A stretch of 64,000 bases of DNA. It comes from Auanema rhodensis. Its lineage: Eukaryota > Nematoda > Chromadorea > Rhabditida > Rhabditidae. The stretch is from NCBI GenBank assembly GCA_964057225.1, contig OZ059900.1:17561638-17625637 (forward strand). The letters run 5' to 3'. This document shows, piece by piece, positions 35,195 through 47,275 of this stretch (position 1 is its first letter; every line of letters begins with the position of its first letter). A program made the position numbers and the translations under genes. The notes below the pieces were generated by a model. The model had not been told where the DNA came from. It made no database searches and saw only the letters and a program-made list of their open reading frames with translations.

Positions 35195-37587
35195 ACAAAA
35201 AACAGGGGTTAGAAAATTAAGGAAATTAGCATATTCTGAGGGCACGCCCCTTATGGCTAATATTGATTAAATCGATTTTTGTTCATATGAGTCGTCAAAT
35301 GCAACGAATTTCAGCGTGTTACATACTAAAATGAAGCATTTTACATGCTGAACACTAGAAAAATACAAAAACACAGTATTTCCCATGAGAAATATTTTAT
35401 TATGCTGGAAAACCAGTTTTTGGAAATTTCGCTGTAAACAAAGTTCTGACTTACGATTTCATGTGTTCAAACTCATGCAATGTCAATGAAACCTAGCTCA
35501 AAATTGTTCGTACAACGTCTAGTTCCACTTTCACGACAAAAAAACAAGGGTTAGAAAATTAAGGAAATTAGCATATTCTGAGGGCACGCCCCTTATGGCT
35601 AATATTGATTAAATCGATTTTTGTTCATATGAGTCGTCAAATGCAACGAATTTCAGCGTGTTACATACTAAAATGAAGCATTTTACATGCTGAACACTAG
35701 AAAAATACAAAAACACAGTATTTCCCATGAGAAATATTTTATTATGCTGGAAAACCAGTTTTTGGAAATTTCGCTGTAAACAAAGTTCTGACTTACGATT
35801 TCATGTGTTCAAACTCATGCAATGTCAATGAAACCTAGCTCAAAATTGTTCGTACAACGTCTAGTTCCACTTTCACGACAAAAAAACAAGGGTTAGAAAA
35901 TTAAGGAAATTAGCATATTCTGAGGGCACGCCCCTTATGGCTAATATTGATTAAATCGATTTTTGTTCATATGAGTCGTCAAATGCAACGAATTTCAGCG
36001 TGTTACATACTAAAATGAAGCATTTTACATGCTGAACACTAGAAAAATACAAAAACACAGTATTTCCCATGAGAAATATTTTATTATGCTGGAAAACCAG
36101 TTTCTGGAAATTTCGCTGTAAACAAGGTTTTGACTTACGATTTCATGTGTTCAAACTCATGCAATGTCAATGAAACCTAGCTCAAAATTGTTCGTACAAC
36201 GTCTAGTTCCACTTTCACGACAAAAAAACAGGGGTTAGAAAATTAAGGAAATTAGCATATTCTGAGGGCACGCCCCTTATGGCTAATATTGATTAAATCG
36301 ATTTTTGTTCATATGAGTCGTCAAATGCAACGAATTTCAGCGTGTTACATACTAAAATGAAGCATTTTACATGCTGAACACTAGAAAAAAACAAAAACAC
36401 AGTATTTCCCATGAGAAATATTTTATTATGCTGGAAAACCAGTTTTTGGAAATTTCGCTGTAAACAAAGTTTTGACTTACGATTTCATGTGTTCAAACTC
36501 ATGCAATGTCAATGAAACCTAGCTCAAAATTGTTCGTACAACGTCTAGTTCCACTTTCACGACAAAAAAACAGGGGTTAGAAAATTAAGGAAATTAGCAT
36601 ATTCTGAGGGCACGCCCCTTATGGCTAATATTGATTAAATCGATTTTTGTTCATATGAGTCGTCAAATGCAACGAATTTCAGCGTGTTACATACTAAAAT
36701 GAAGCATTTTACATGCTGAACACTAGAAAAATACAAAAACACAGTATTTCCCATGAGAAATATTTTATTATGCTGGAAAACCAGTTTTTGGAAATTTCGC
36801 TGTAAACAAAGTTTTGACTTACGATTTCATGTGTTCAAACTCATGCAATGTCAATGAAACCTAGCTCAAAATTGTTCGTACAACGTCTAGTTCCACTTTC
36901 ACGACAAAAAAACAAGGGTTAGAAAATTAAGGAAATTAGCATATTCTGAGGGCACACCCCTTATGGCTAATATTGATTAAATCGATTTTTGTTCATATGA
37001 GTCGTCAAATGCAACGAATTTCAGCGTGTTACATACTAAAATGAAGCATTTTACATGCTCAACACTAGAAAAAAACAAAAACACAGTATTTCCCATGAGA
37101 AATATTTTATTATGCTGGAAAACCAGTTTTTGGAAATTTCGCTGTAAACAAAGTTTTGACTTACGATTTCATGTGTTCAAACTCATGCAATGTCAATGAA
37201 ACCTAGCTCAAAATTGTTCGTACAACGTCTAGTTCCACTTTCACGACAAAAAAACAAGGGTTAGAAAATTAAGGAAATTAGCATATTCTGAGGGCACGCC
37301 CCTTATGGCTAATATTGATTAAATCGATTTTTGTTCATATGAGTCGTCAAATGCAACGAATTTCAGCGTGTTACATACTAAAATGAAGCATTTTACATGC
37401 TGAACACTAGAAAAATACAAAAACACAGTATTTCCCATGAGAAATATTTTATTATGCTGGAAAACCAGTTTTTGGAAATTTCGCTGTAAACAAAGTTCTG
37501 ACTTACGATTTCATGTGTTTAAACTCATGCAATGTCAATGAAACCTAGCTCAAAATTGTTCGTACAACGTCTAGTTCCACTTTCACG
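35195..37587 (+). repeat. Array domain 4: island of domain-2-type monomers
   Basis: Seven monomers return to 'caagggtta', 'caaag', 'gtttctgg' and 'gaaaaaaac'. A marker 'aagttctgac' appears in adjacent monomers at 35443 and 35783 and again at 37493, indicating very local duplication. The monomer at 36904 has 'cacacccc' and 'catgctcaac' as private changes. The island resembles 18779-19800, 24593-25618 and 30407-31432 in the order of its central monomers. Confidence 0.7.
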
Positions 37588-38630
37588 ACAAAAAAACAGG
37601 GGTTAGAAAATTAAGGAAATTAGCATATTCTGAGGGCACGCCCCTTATGGCTAATATTGATTAAATCGATTTTTGTTCATATGAGTCGTCAAATGCAACG
37701 AATTTCAGCGTGTTACATACTAAAATGAAGCATTTTACATGCTGAACACTAGGAAAATACAAAAACACAGTATTTCCCATGAGAAATATTTTATTATGCT
37801 GGAAAACCAGTTTTTGGAAATTTCGCTGTAAACAAGGTTTTGACTTACGATTTCATGTGTTCAAACTCATGCAATGTCAATGAAACCTAGCTCAAAATTG
37901 TTCGTACAACGTCTAGTTCCACTTTCACGACAAAAAAACAGGGGTTAGAAAATTAAGGAAATTAGCATATTCTGAGGGCACGCCCCTTATGGCTAATATT
38001 GATTAAATCGATTTTTGTTCATATGAGTCGTCAAATGCAACGAATTTCAGCGTGTTACATACTAAAATGAAGCATTTTACATGCTGAACACTAGAAAAAT
38101 ACAAAAACACAGTATTTCCCATGAGAAATATTTTATTATGCTGGAAAACCAGTTTTTGGAAATTTCGCTGTAAACAAGGTTTTGACTTACGATTTCATGT
38201 GTTCAAACTCATGCAATGTCAATGAAACCTAGCTCAAAATTGTTCGTACAACGTCTAGTTCCACTTTCACGACAAAAAAACAGGGGTTAGAAAATTAAGG
38301 AAATTAGCATATTCTGAGGGCACGCCCCTTATGGCTAATATTGATTAAATCGATTTTTGTTCATATGAGTCGTCAAATGCAACGAATTTCAGCGTGTTAC
38401 ATACTAAAATGAAGCATTTTACATGCTGAACACTAGAAAAATACAAAAACACAGTATTTCCCATGAGAAATATTTTATTATGCTGGAAAACCAGTTTTTG
38501 GAAATTTCGCTGTAAACAAGGTTTTGACTTACGATTTCATGTGTTCAAACTCATGCAATGTCAATGAAACCTAGCTCAAAATTGTTCGTACAACGTCTAG
38601 TTCCACTTTCACGACAAAAAAACAAGGGTT

Positions 38631-38649
38631 ACGACAAAAAACAGGGGTT
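38631..38649 (+). repeat. 19-bp partial duplication at monomer start (copy 1)
   Basis: The unit acgacaaaaaacaggggtt is inserted after 'caagggtt', so the A-tract and G run occur twice in a row. The original tract has seven A's and the inserted one six. This copy differs from the other four in having 'caaggg' before the insertion. Confidence 0.92.
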
Positions 38650-40701
38650 AGAAAATTAAGGAAATTAGCATATTCTGAGGGCACGCCCCTTATGGCTAAT
38701 ATTGATTAAATCGATTTTTGTTCATATGAGTCGTCAAATGCAACGAATTTCAGCGTGTTACATACTAAAATGAAGCATTTTACATGCTGAACACTAGAAA
38801 AATACAAAAACACAGTATTTCCCATGAGAAATATTTTATTATGCTGGAAAACCAGTTTTTGGAAATTTCGCTGTAAACAAGGTTTTGACTTACGATTTCA
38901 TGTGTTCAAACTCATGCAATGTCAATGAAACCTAGCTCAAAATTGTTCGTACAACGTCTAGTTCCACTTTCACGACAAAAAAACAGGGGTTAGAAAATTA
39001 AGGAAATTAGCATATTCTGAGGGCACGCCCCTTATGGCTAATATTGATTAAATCGATTTTTGTTCATATGAGTCGTCAAATGCAACGAATTTCAGCGTGT
39101 TACATACTAAAATGAAGCATTTTACATGCTGAACACTAGGAAAATACAAAAACACAGTATTTCCCATGAGAAATATTTTATTATGCTGGAAAACCAGTTT
39201 TTGGAAATTTCGCTGTAAACAAGGTTTTGACTTACGATTTCATGTGTTCAAACTCATGCAATGTCAATGAAACCTAGCTCAAAATTGTTCGTACAACGTC
39301 TAATTCCACTTTCACGACAAAAAAACAGGGGTTAGAAAATTAAGGAAATTAGCATATTCTGAGGGCACGCCCCTTATGGCTAATATTGATTAAATCGATT
39401 TTTGTTCATATGAGTCGTCAAATGCAACGAATTTCAGCGTGTTACATACTAAAATGAAGCATTTTACATGCTGAACACTAGAAAAATACAAAAACACAGT
39501 ATTTCCCATGAGAAATATTTTATTATGCTGGAAAACCAGTTTTTGGAAATTTCGCTGTAAACAAGGTTTTGACTTACGATTTCATGTGTTCAAACTCATG
39601 CAATGTCAATGAAACATAGCTCAAAATTGTTCGTACAACGTCTAGTTCCACTTTCACGACAAAAAAACAGGGGTTAGAAAATTAAGGAAATTAGCATATT
39701 CTGAGGGCACGCCCCTTATGGCTAATATTGATTAAATCGATTTTTGCTCATATGAGTCGTCAAATGCAACGAATTTCAGCGTGTTACATACTAAAATGAA
39801 GCATTTTACATGCTGAACACTAGAAAAATACAAAAACACAGTATTTCCCATGAGAAATATTTTATTATGCTGGAAAACCAGTTTTTGGAAATTTCGCTGT
39901 AAACAAGGTTTTGACTTACGATTTCATGTGTTCAAACTCATGCAATGTCAATGAAACCTAGCTCAAAATTGTTCGTACAACGTCTAGTTCCACTTTCACG
40001 ACAAAAAAACAGGGGTTAGAAAACTAAGGAAATTAGCATATTCTGAGGGCACGCCCCTTATGGCTAATATTGATTAAATCGATTTTTGTTCATATGAGTC
40101 GTCAAATGCAACGAATTTCAGCGTGTTACATACTAAAATGAAGCATTTTACATGCTGAACACTAGAAAAATACAAAAACACAGTATTTCCTATGAGAAAT
40201 ATTTTATTATGCTGGAAAACCAGTTTTTGGAAATTTCGCTGTAAACAAGGTTTTGACTTACGATTTCATGTGTTCAAACTCATGCAATGTCAATGAAACC
40301 TAGCTCAAAATTGTTCGTACAACGTCTAGTTCCACTTTCACGACAAAAAAACAGGGGTTAGAAAATTAAGGAAATTAGCATATTCTGAGGGCACGCCCCT
40401 TATGGCTAATATTGATTAAATCGATTTTTGTTCATATGAGTCGTCAAATGCAACGAATTTCAGCGTGTTACATACTAAAATGAAGCATTTTACATGCTGA
40501 ACACTAGAAAAATACAAAAACACAGTATTTCCCATGAGAAATATTTTATTATGCTGGAAAACCAGTTTTTGGAAATTTCGCTGTAAACAAGGTTTTGACT
40601 TACGATTTCATGTGTTCAAACTCATGCAATGTCAATGAAACCTAGCTCAAAATTGTTCGTACAACGTCTAGTTCCACTTTCACGACAAAAAAACAGGGGT
40701 T

Positions 40702-40720
40702 ACGACAAAAAACAGGGGTT
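40702..40720 (+). repeat. 19-bp partial duplication at monomer start (copy 2)
   Basis: The same 19-bp unit and junction as at 38631, here after 'caggggtt'. It lies 2071 bp further on, which is six 342-bp monomers plus 19 bp. The monomer lacks 'catgataaat'. Confidence 0.92.
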
Positions 40721-41746
40721 AGAAAATTAAGGAAATTAGCATATTCTGAGGGCACGCCCCTTATGGCTAATATTGATTAAATCGATTTTTGTTCATATGA
40801 GTCGTCAAATGCAACGAATTTCAGCGTGTTACATACTAAAATGAAGCATTTTACATGCTGAACACTAGAAAAATACAAAAACACAGTATTTCCCATGAGA
40901 AATATTTTATTATGCTGGAAAACCAGTTTTTGGAAATTTCGCTGTAAACAAGGTTTTGACTTACGATTTCATGTGTTCAAACTCATGCAATGTCAATGAA
41001 ACCTAGCTCAAAATTGTTCGTACAACGTCTAGTTCCACTTTCACGACAAAAAAACAGGGGTTAGAAAATTAAGGAAATTAGCATATTCTGAGGGCACGCC
41101 CCTTATGGCTAATATTGATTAAATCGATTTTTGTTCATATGAGTCGTCAAATGCAACGAATTTCAGCGTGTTACATACTAAAATGAAGCATTTTACATGC
41201 TGAACACTAGAAAAATACAAAAACACAGTATTTCCCATGAGAAATATTTTATTATGCTGGAAAACCAGTTTTTGGAAATTTCGCTGTAAACAAGGTTTTG
41301 ACTTACGATTTCATGTGTTCAAACTCATGCAATGTCAATGAAACCTAGCTCAAAATTGTTCGTACAACGTCTAGTTCCACTTTCACGACAAAAAAACAGG
41401 GGTTAGAAAATTAAGGAAATTAGCATATTCTGAGGGCACGCCCCTTATGGCTAATATTGATTAAATCGATTTTTGTTCATATGAGTCGTCAAATGCAACG
41501 AATTTCAGCGTGTTACATACTAAAATGAAGCATTTTACATGCTGAACACTAGAAAAATACAAAAACACAGTATTTCCCATGAGAAATATTTTATTATGCT
41601 GGAAAACCAGTTTTTGGAAATTTCGCTGTAAACAAGGTTTTGACTTACGATTTCATGTGTTCAAACTCATGCAATGTCAATGAAACCTAGCTCAAAATTG
41701 TTCGTACAACGTCTAGTTCCACTTTCACGACAAAAAAACAGGGGTT

Positions 41747-41765
41747 ACGACAAAAAACAGGGGTT
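41747..41765 (+). repeat. 19-bp partial duplication at monomer start (copy 3)
   Basis: The same unit, 1045 bp after copy 2 (three monomers plus 19 bp). This is the first copy linked to 'catgataaat' (near 41940). Two monomers later comes one with 'catatgattcg' and 'aattttagcg'. Confidence 0.92.
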
Positions 41766-43133
41766 AGAAAATTAAGGAAATTAGCATATTCTGAGGGCAC
41801 GCCCCTTATGGCTAATATTGATTAAATCGATTTTTGTTCATATGAGTCGTCAAATGCAACGAATTTCAGCGTGTTACATACTAAAATGAAGCATTTTACA
41901 TGCTGAACACTAGAAAAATACAAAAACACAGTATTTCCCATGATAAATATTTTATTATGCTGGAAAACCAGTTTTTGGAAATTTCGCTGTAAACAAGGTT
42001 TTGACTTACGATTTCATGTGTTCAAACTCATGCAATGTCAATGAAACCTAGCTCAAAATTGTTCGTACAACGTCTAGTTCCACTTTCACGACAAAAAAAC
42101 AGGGGTTAGAAAATTAAGGAAATTAGCATATTCTGAGGGCACGCCCCTTATGGCTAATATTGATTAAATCGATTTTTGTTCATATGAGTCGTCAAATGCA
42201 ACGAATTTCAGCGTGTTACATACTAAAATGAAGCATTTTACATGCTGAACACTAGAAAAATACAAAAACACAGTATTTCCCATGAGAAATATTTTATTAT
42301 GCTGGAAAACCAGTTTTTGGAAATTTCGCTGTAAACAAGGTTTTGACTTACGATTTCATGTGTTCAAACTCATGCAATGTCAATGAAACCTAGCTCAAAA
42401 TTGTTCGTACAACGTCTAGTTCCACTTTCACGACAAAAAAACAGGGGTTAGAAAATTAAGGAAATTAGCATATTCTGAGGGCACGCCCCTTATGGCTAAT
42501 ATTGATTAAATCGATTTTTGTTCATATGATTCGTCAAATGCAACGAATTTTAGCGTGTTACATACTAAAATGAAGCATTTTACATGCTGAACACTAGAAA
42601 AAAACAAAAACACAGTATTTCCCATGAGAAATATTTTATTATGCTGGAAAACCAGTTTTTGGAAATTTCGCTGTAAACAAGGTTTTGACTTACGATTTCA
42701 TGTGTTCAAACTCATGCAATGTCAATGAAACCTAGCTCAAAATTGTTCGTACAACGTCTAGTTCCACTTTCACGACAAAAAAACAGGGGTTAGAAAATTA
42801 AGGAAATTAGCATATTCTGAGGGCACGCCCCTTATGGCTAATATTGATTAAATCGATTTTTGTTCATATGAGTCGTCAAATGCAACGAATTTCAGCGTGT
42901 TACATACTAAAATGAAGCATTTTACATGCTGAACACTAGAAAAATACAAAAACACAGTATTTCCCATGAGAAATATTTTATTATGCTGGAAAACCAGTTT
43001 TTGGAAATTTCGCTGTAAACAAGGTTTTGACTTACGATTTCATGTGTTCAAACTCATGCAATGTCAATGAAACCTAGCTCAAAATTGTTCGTACAACGTC
43101 TAGTTCCACTTTCACGACAAAAAAACAGGGGTT

Positions 43134-43152
43134 ACGACAAAAAACAGGGGTT
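43134..43152 (+). repeat. 19-bp partial duplication at monomer start (copy 4)
   Basis: The same unit, 1387 bp after copy 3 (four monomers plus 19 bp), with 'catgataaat' near 43327. Two monomers later comes 'cttgaaaacc', then 'catttcac/gaagaatac'. Confidence 0.92.
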
Positions 43153-46100
43153 AGAAAATTAAGGAAATTAGCATATTCTGAGGGCACGCCCCTTATGGCT
43201 AATATTGATTAAATCGATTTTTGTTCATATGAGTCGTCAAATGCAACGAATTTCAGCGTGTTACATACTAAAATGAAGCATTTTACATGCTGAACACTAG
43301 AAAAATACAAAAACACAGTATTTCCCATGATAAATATTTTATTATGCTGGAAAACCAGTTTTTGGAAATTTCGCTGTAAACAAGGTTTTGACTTACGATT
43401 TCATGTGTTCAAACTCATGCAATGTCAATGAAACCTAGCTCAAAATTGTTCGTACAACGTCTAGTTCCACTTTCACGACAAAAAAACAGGGGTTAGAAAA
43501 TTAAGGAAATTAGCATATTCTGAGGGCACGCCCCTTATGGCTAATATTGATTAAATCGATTTTTGTTCATATGAGTCGTCAAATGCAACGAATTTCAGCG
43601 TGTTACATACTAAAATGAAGCATTTTACATGCTGAACACTAGAAAAATACAAAAACACAGTATTTCCCATGAGAAATATTTTATTATGCTGGAAAACCAG
43701 TTTTTGGAAATTTCGCTGTAAACAAGGTTTTGACTTACGATTTCATGTGTTCAAACTCATGCAATGTCAATGAAACCTAGCTCAAAATTGTTCGTACAAC
43801 GTCTAGTTCCACTTTCACGACAAAAAAACAGGGGTTAGAAAATTAAGGAAATTAGCATATTCTGAGGGCACGCCCCTTATGGCTAATATTGATTAAATCG
43901 ATTTTTGTTCATATGAGTCGTCAAATGCAACGAATTTCAGCGTGTTACATACTAAAATGAAGCATTTTACATGCTGAACACTAGAAAAATACAAAAACAC
44001 AGTATTTCCCATGAGAAATATTTTATTATGCTTGAAAACCAGTTTTTGGAAATTTCGCTGTAAACAAGGTTTTGACTTACGATTTCATGTGTTCAAACTC
44101 ATGCAATGTCAATGATACCTAGCTCAAAATTGTTCGTACAACGTCTAGTTCCACTTTCACGACAAAAAAACAGGGGTTAGAAAATTAAGGAAATTAGCAT
44201 ATTCTGAGGGCACGCCCCTTATGGCTAATATTGATTAAATCGATTTTTGTTCATATGAGTCGTCAAATGCAACGAATTTCAGCGTGTTACATACTAAAAT
44301 GAAGCATTTCACATGCTGAACACTAGAAGAATACAAAAACACAGTATTTCCCATGAGAAATATTTTATTATGCTGGAAAACCAGTTTTTGGAAATTTCGC
44401 TGTAAACAAGGTTTTGACTTACGATTTCATGTGTTCAAACTCATGCAATGTCAATGAAACCTAGCTCAAAATTGTTCGTACAACGTCTAGTTCCACTTTC
44501 ACGACAAAAAAACAGGGGTTAGAAAATTAAGGAAATTAGCATATTCTGAGGGCACGCCCCTTATGGCTAATATTGATTAAATCGATTTTTGTTCATATGA
44601 GTCGTCAAATGCAACGAATTTCAGCGTGTTACATACTAAAATGAAGCATTTTACATGCTGAACACTAGAAAAATACAAAAACACAGTATTTCCCATGAGA
44701 AATATTTTATTATGCTGGAAAACCAGTTTTTGGAAATTTCGCTGTAAACAAGGTTTTGACTTACGATTTCATGTGTTCAAACTCATGCAATGTCAATGAA
44801 ACCTAGCTCAAAATTGTTCGTACAACGTCTAGTTCCACTTTCACGACAAAAAAACAGGGGTTAGAAAATTAAGGAAATTAGCATATTCTGAGGGCACGCC
44901 CCTTATGGCTAATAATGATTAAATCGATTTTTGTTCATATGAGTCGTCAAATGCAACGAATTTCAGCGTGTTACATACTAAAATGAAGCATTTTACATGC
45001 TGAACACTAGAAAAATACAAAAACACAGTATTTCCCATGAGAAATATTTTATTATGCTGGAAAACCAGTTTTTGGAAATTTCGCTGTAAACAAGGTTTTG
45101 ACTTACGATTTCATGTGTTCAAACTCATGCAATGTCAATGAAACCTAGCTCAAAATTGTTCGTACAACGTCTAGTTCCACTTTCACGACAAAAAAACAGG
45201 GGTTAGAAAATTAAGGAAATTAGCATATTCTGAGGGCACGCCCCTTATGGCTAATATTGATTAAATCGATTTTTGTTCATATGAGTCGTCAAATGCAACG
45301 AATTTCAGCGTGTTACATACTTAAATGAAGCATTTTACATGCTGAACACTAGAAAAATACAAAAACACAGTATTTCCCATGAGAAATATTTTATTATGCT
45401 GGAAAACCAGTTTTTGGAAATTTCGCTGTAAACAAGGTTTTGACTTACGATTTCATGTGTTCAAACTCATGCAATGTCAATGAAACCTAGCTCAAAATTG
45501 TTCGTACAACGTCTAGTTCCACTTTCACGACAAAAAAACAGGGGTTAGAAAATTAAGGAAATTAGCATATTCTGAGGGCACGCCCCTTATGGCTAATAAT
45601 GATTAAATCGATTTTTGTTCATATGAGTCGTCAAATGCAACGAATTTCAGCGTGTTACATACTAAAATGAAGCATTTTACATGCTGAACACTAGAAAAAT
45701 ACAAAAACACAGTATTTCCCATGAGAAATATTTTATTATGCTGGAAAACCAGTTTTTGGAAATTTCGCTGTAAACAAGGTTTTGACTTACGATTTCATGT
45801 GTTTAAACTCATGCAATGTCAATGAAACCTAGCTCAAAATTGTTCGTACAACGTCTAGTTCCACTTTCACGACAAAAAAACAAGGGTTAGAAAATTAAGG
45901 AAATTAGCATATTCTGAGGGCACGCCCCTTATGGCTAATATTGATTAAATCGATTTTTGTTCATATGAGTCGTCAAATGCAACGAATTTCAGCGTGTTAC
46001 ATACTAAAATGAAGCATTTTACATGCTGAACACTAGAAAAATACAAAAACACAGTATTTCCCATGAGAAATATTTTATTATGCTGGAAAACCAGTTTTTG

Positions 46101-47256
46101 GAAATTTCGCTGTAAACAAGGTTTTGACTTACGATTTCATGTGTTCAAACTCATGCAATGTCAATGAAACCTAGCTCAAAATTGTTCGTACAACGTCTAG
46201 TTCCACTTTCACGACAAAAAAACAGGGGTTAGAAAATTAAGGAAATTAGCATATTCTGAGGGCACGCCCCTTATGGCTAATAATGATTAAATCGATTTTT
46301 GTTCATATGAGTCGTCAAATGCAACGAATTTCAGCGTGTTACATACTAAAATGAAGCATTTTACATGCTGAACACTAGAAAAATACAAAAACACAGTATT
46401 TCCCATGAGAAATATTTTATTATGCTGGAAAACCAGTTTTTGGAAATTTCGCTGTAAACAAGGTTTTGACTTACGATTTCATGTGTTTAAACTCATGCAA
46501 TGTCAATGAAACCTAGCTCAAAATTGTTCGTACAACGTCTAGTTCCACTTTCACGACAAAAAAACAAGGGTTAGAAAATTAAGGAAATTAGCATATTCTG
46601 AGGGCACGCCCCTTATGGCTAATATTGATTAAATCGATTTTTGTTCATATGAGTCGTCAAATGCAACGAATTTCAGCGTGTTACATACTTAAATGAAGCA
46701 TTTTACATGCTGAACACTAGAAAAATACAAAAACACAGTATTTCCCATGAGAAATATTTTATTATGCTGGAAAACCAGTTTTTGGAAATTTCGCTGTAAA
46801 CAAGGTTTTGACTTACGATTTCATGTGTTTAAACTCATGCAATGTCAATGAAACCTAGCTCAAAATTGTTCGTACAACGTCTAGTTCCACTTTCACGACA
46901 AAAAAACAGGGGTTAGAAAATTAAGGAAATTAGCATATTCTGAGGGCACGCCCCTTATGGCTAATATTGATTAAATCGATTTTTGTTCATATGAGTCGTC
47001 AAATGCAACGAATTTCAGCGTGTTACATACTAAAATGAAGCATTTTACATGCTGAACACTAGAAAAATACAAAAACACAGTATTTCCCATGAGAAATATT
47101 TTATTATGCTGGAAAACCAGTTTTTGGAAATTTCGCTGTAAACAAGGTTTTGACTTACGATTTCATGTGTTCAAACTCATGCAATGTCAATGAAACCTAG
47201 CTCAAAATTGTTCGTACAACGTCTAGTTCCACTTTCACGACAAAAAAACAGGGGTT

Positions 47257-47275
47257 ACGACAAAAAACAGGGGTT
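47257..47275 (+). repeat. 19-bp partial duplication at monomer start (copy 5)
   Basis: The same unit, 4123 bp after copy 4 (twelve monomers plus 19 bp), with 'catgataaat' near 47450 and a private 'gttttcgg'. The following monomers combine markers that followed copy 3 ('catatgattcg') and copy 4 ('cttgaaaacc', then 'gaagaatac'). Confidence 0.92.

Larger units (their letters stand above)
37588..44845 (+). repeat. Array domain 5: consensus monomers with recurrent 19-bp insertion
   Basis: Most copies are consensus apart from private changes ('gaaacatagc' near 39613, 'tttttgctcat' near 39744, 'aaactaagg' near 40021). Four monomers carry the 19-bp partial duplication listed separately. 'ctaggaaaatac' occurs at 37751 and 39138, 1387 bp apart, which is four units plus 19 bp. 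Later copies of the insertion share 'catgataaat', showing stepwise accumulation of markers. Confidence 0.75.

Noticed and set aside
38631-38649. Independent slippage events at the five 19-bp insertions
   Set aside because: All five have the same unit, junction and six-A inner tract, and three share a further linked variant. Copying of one event is more likely.
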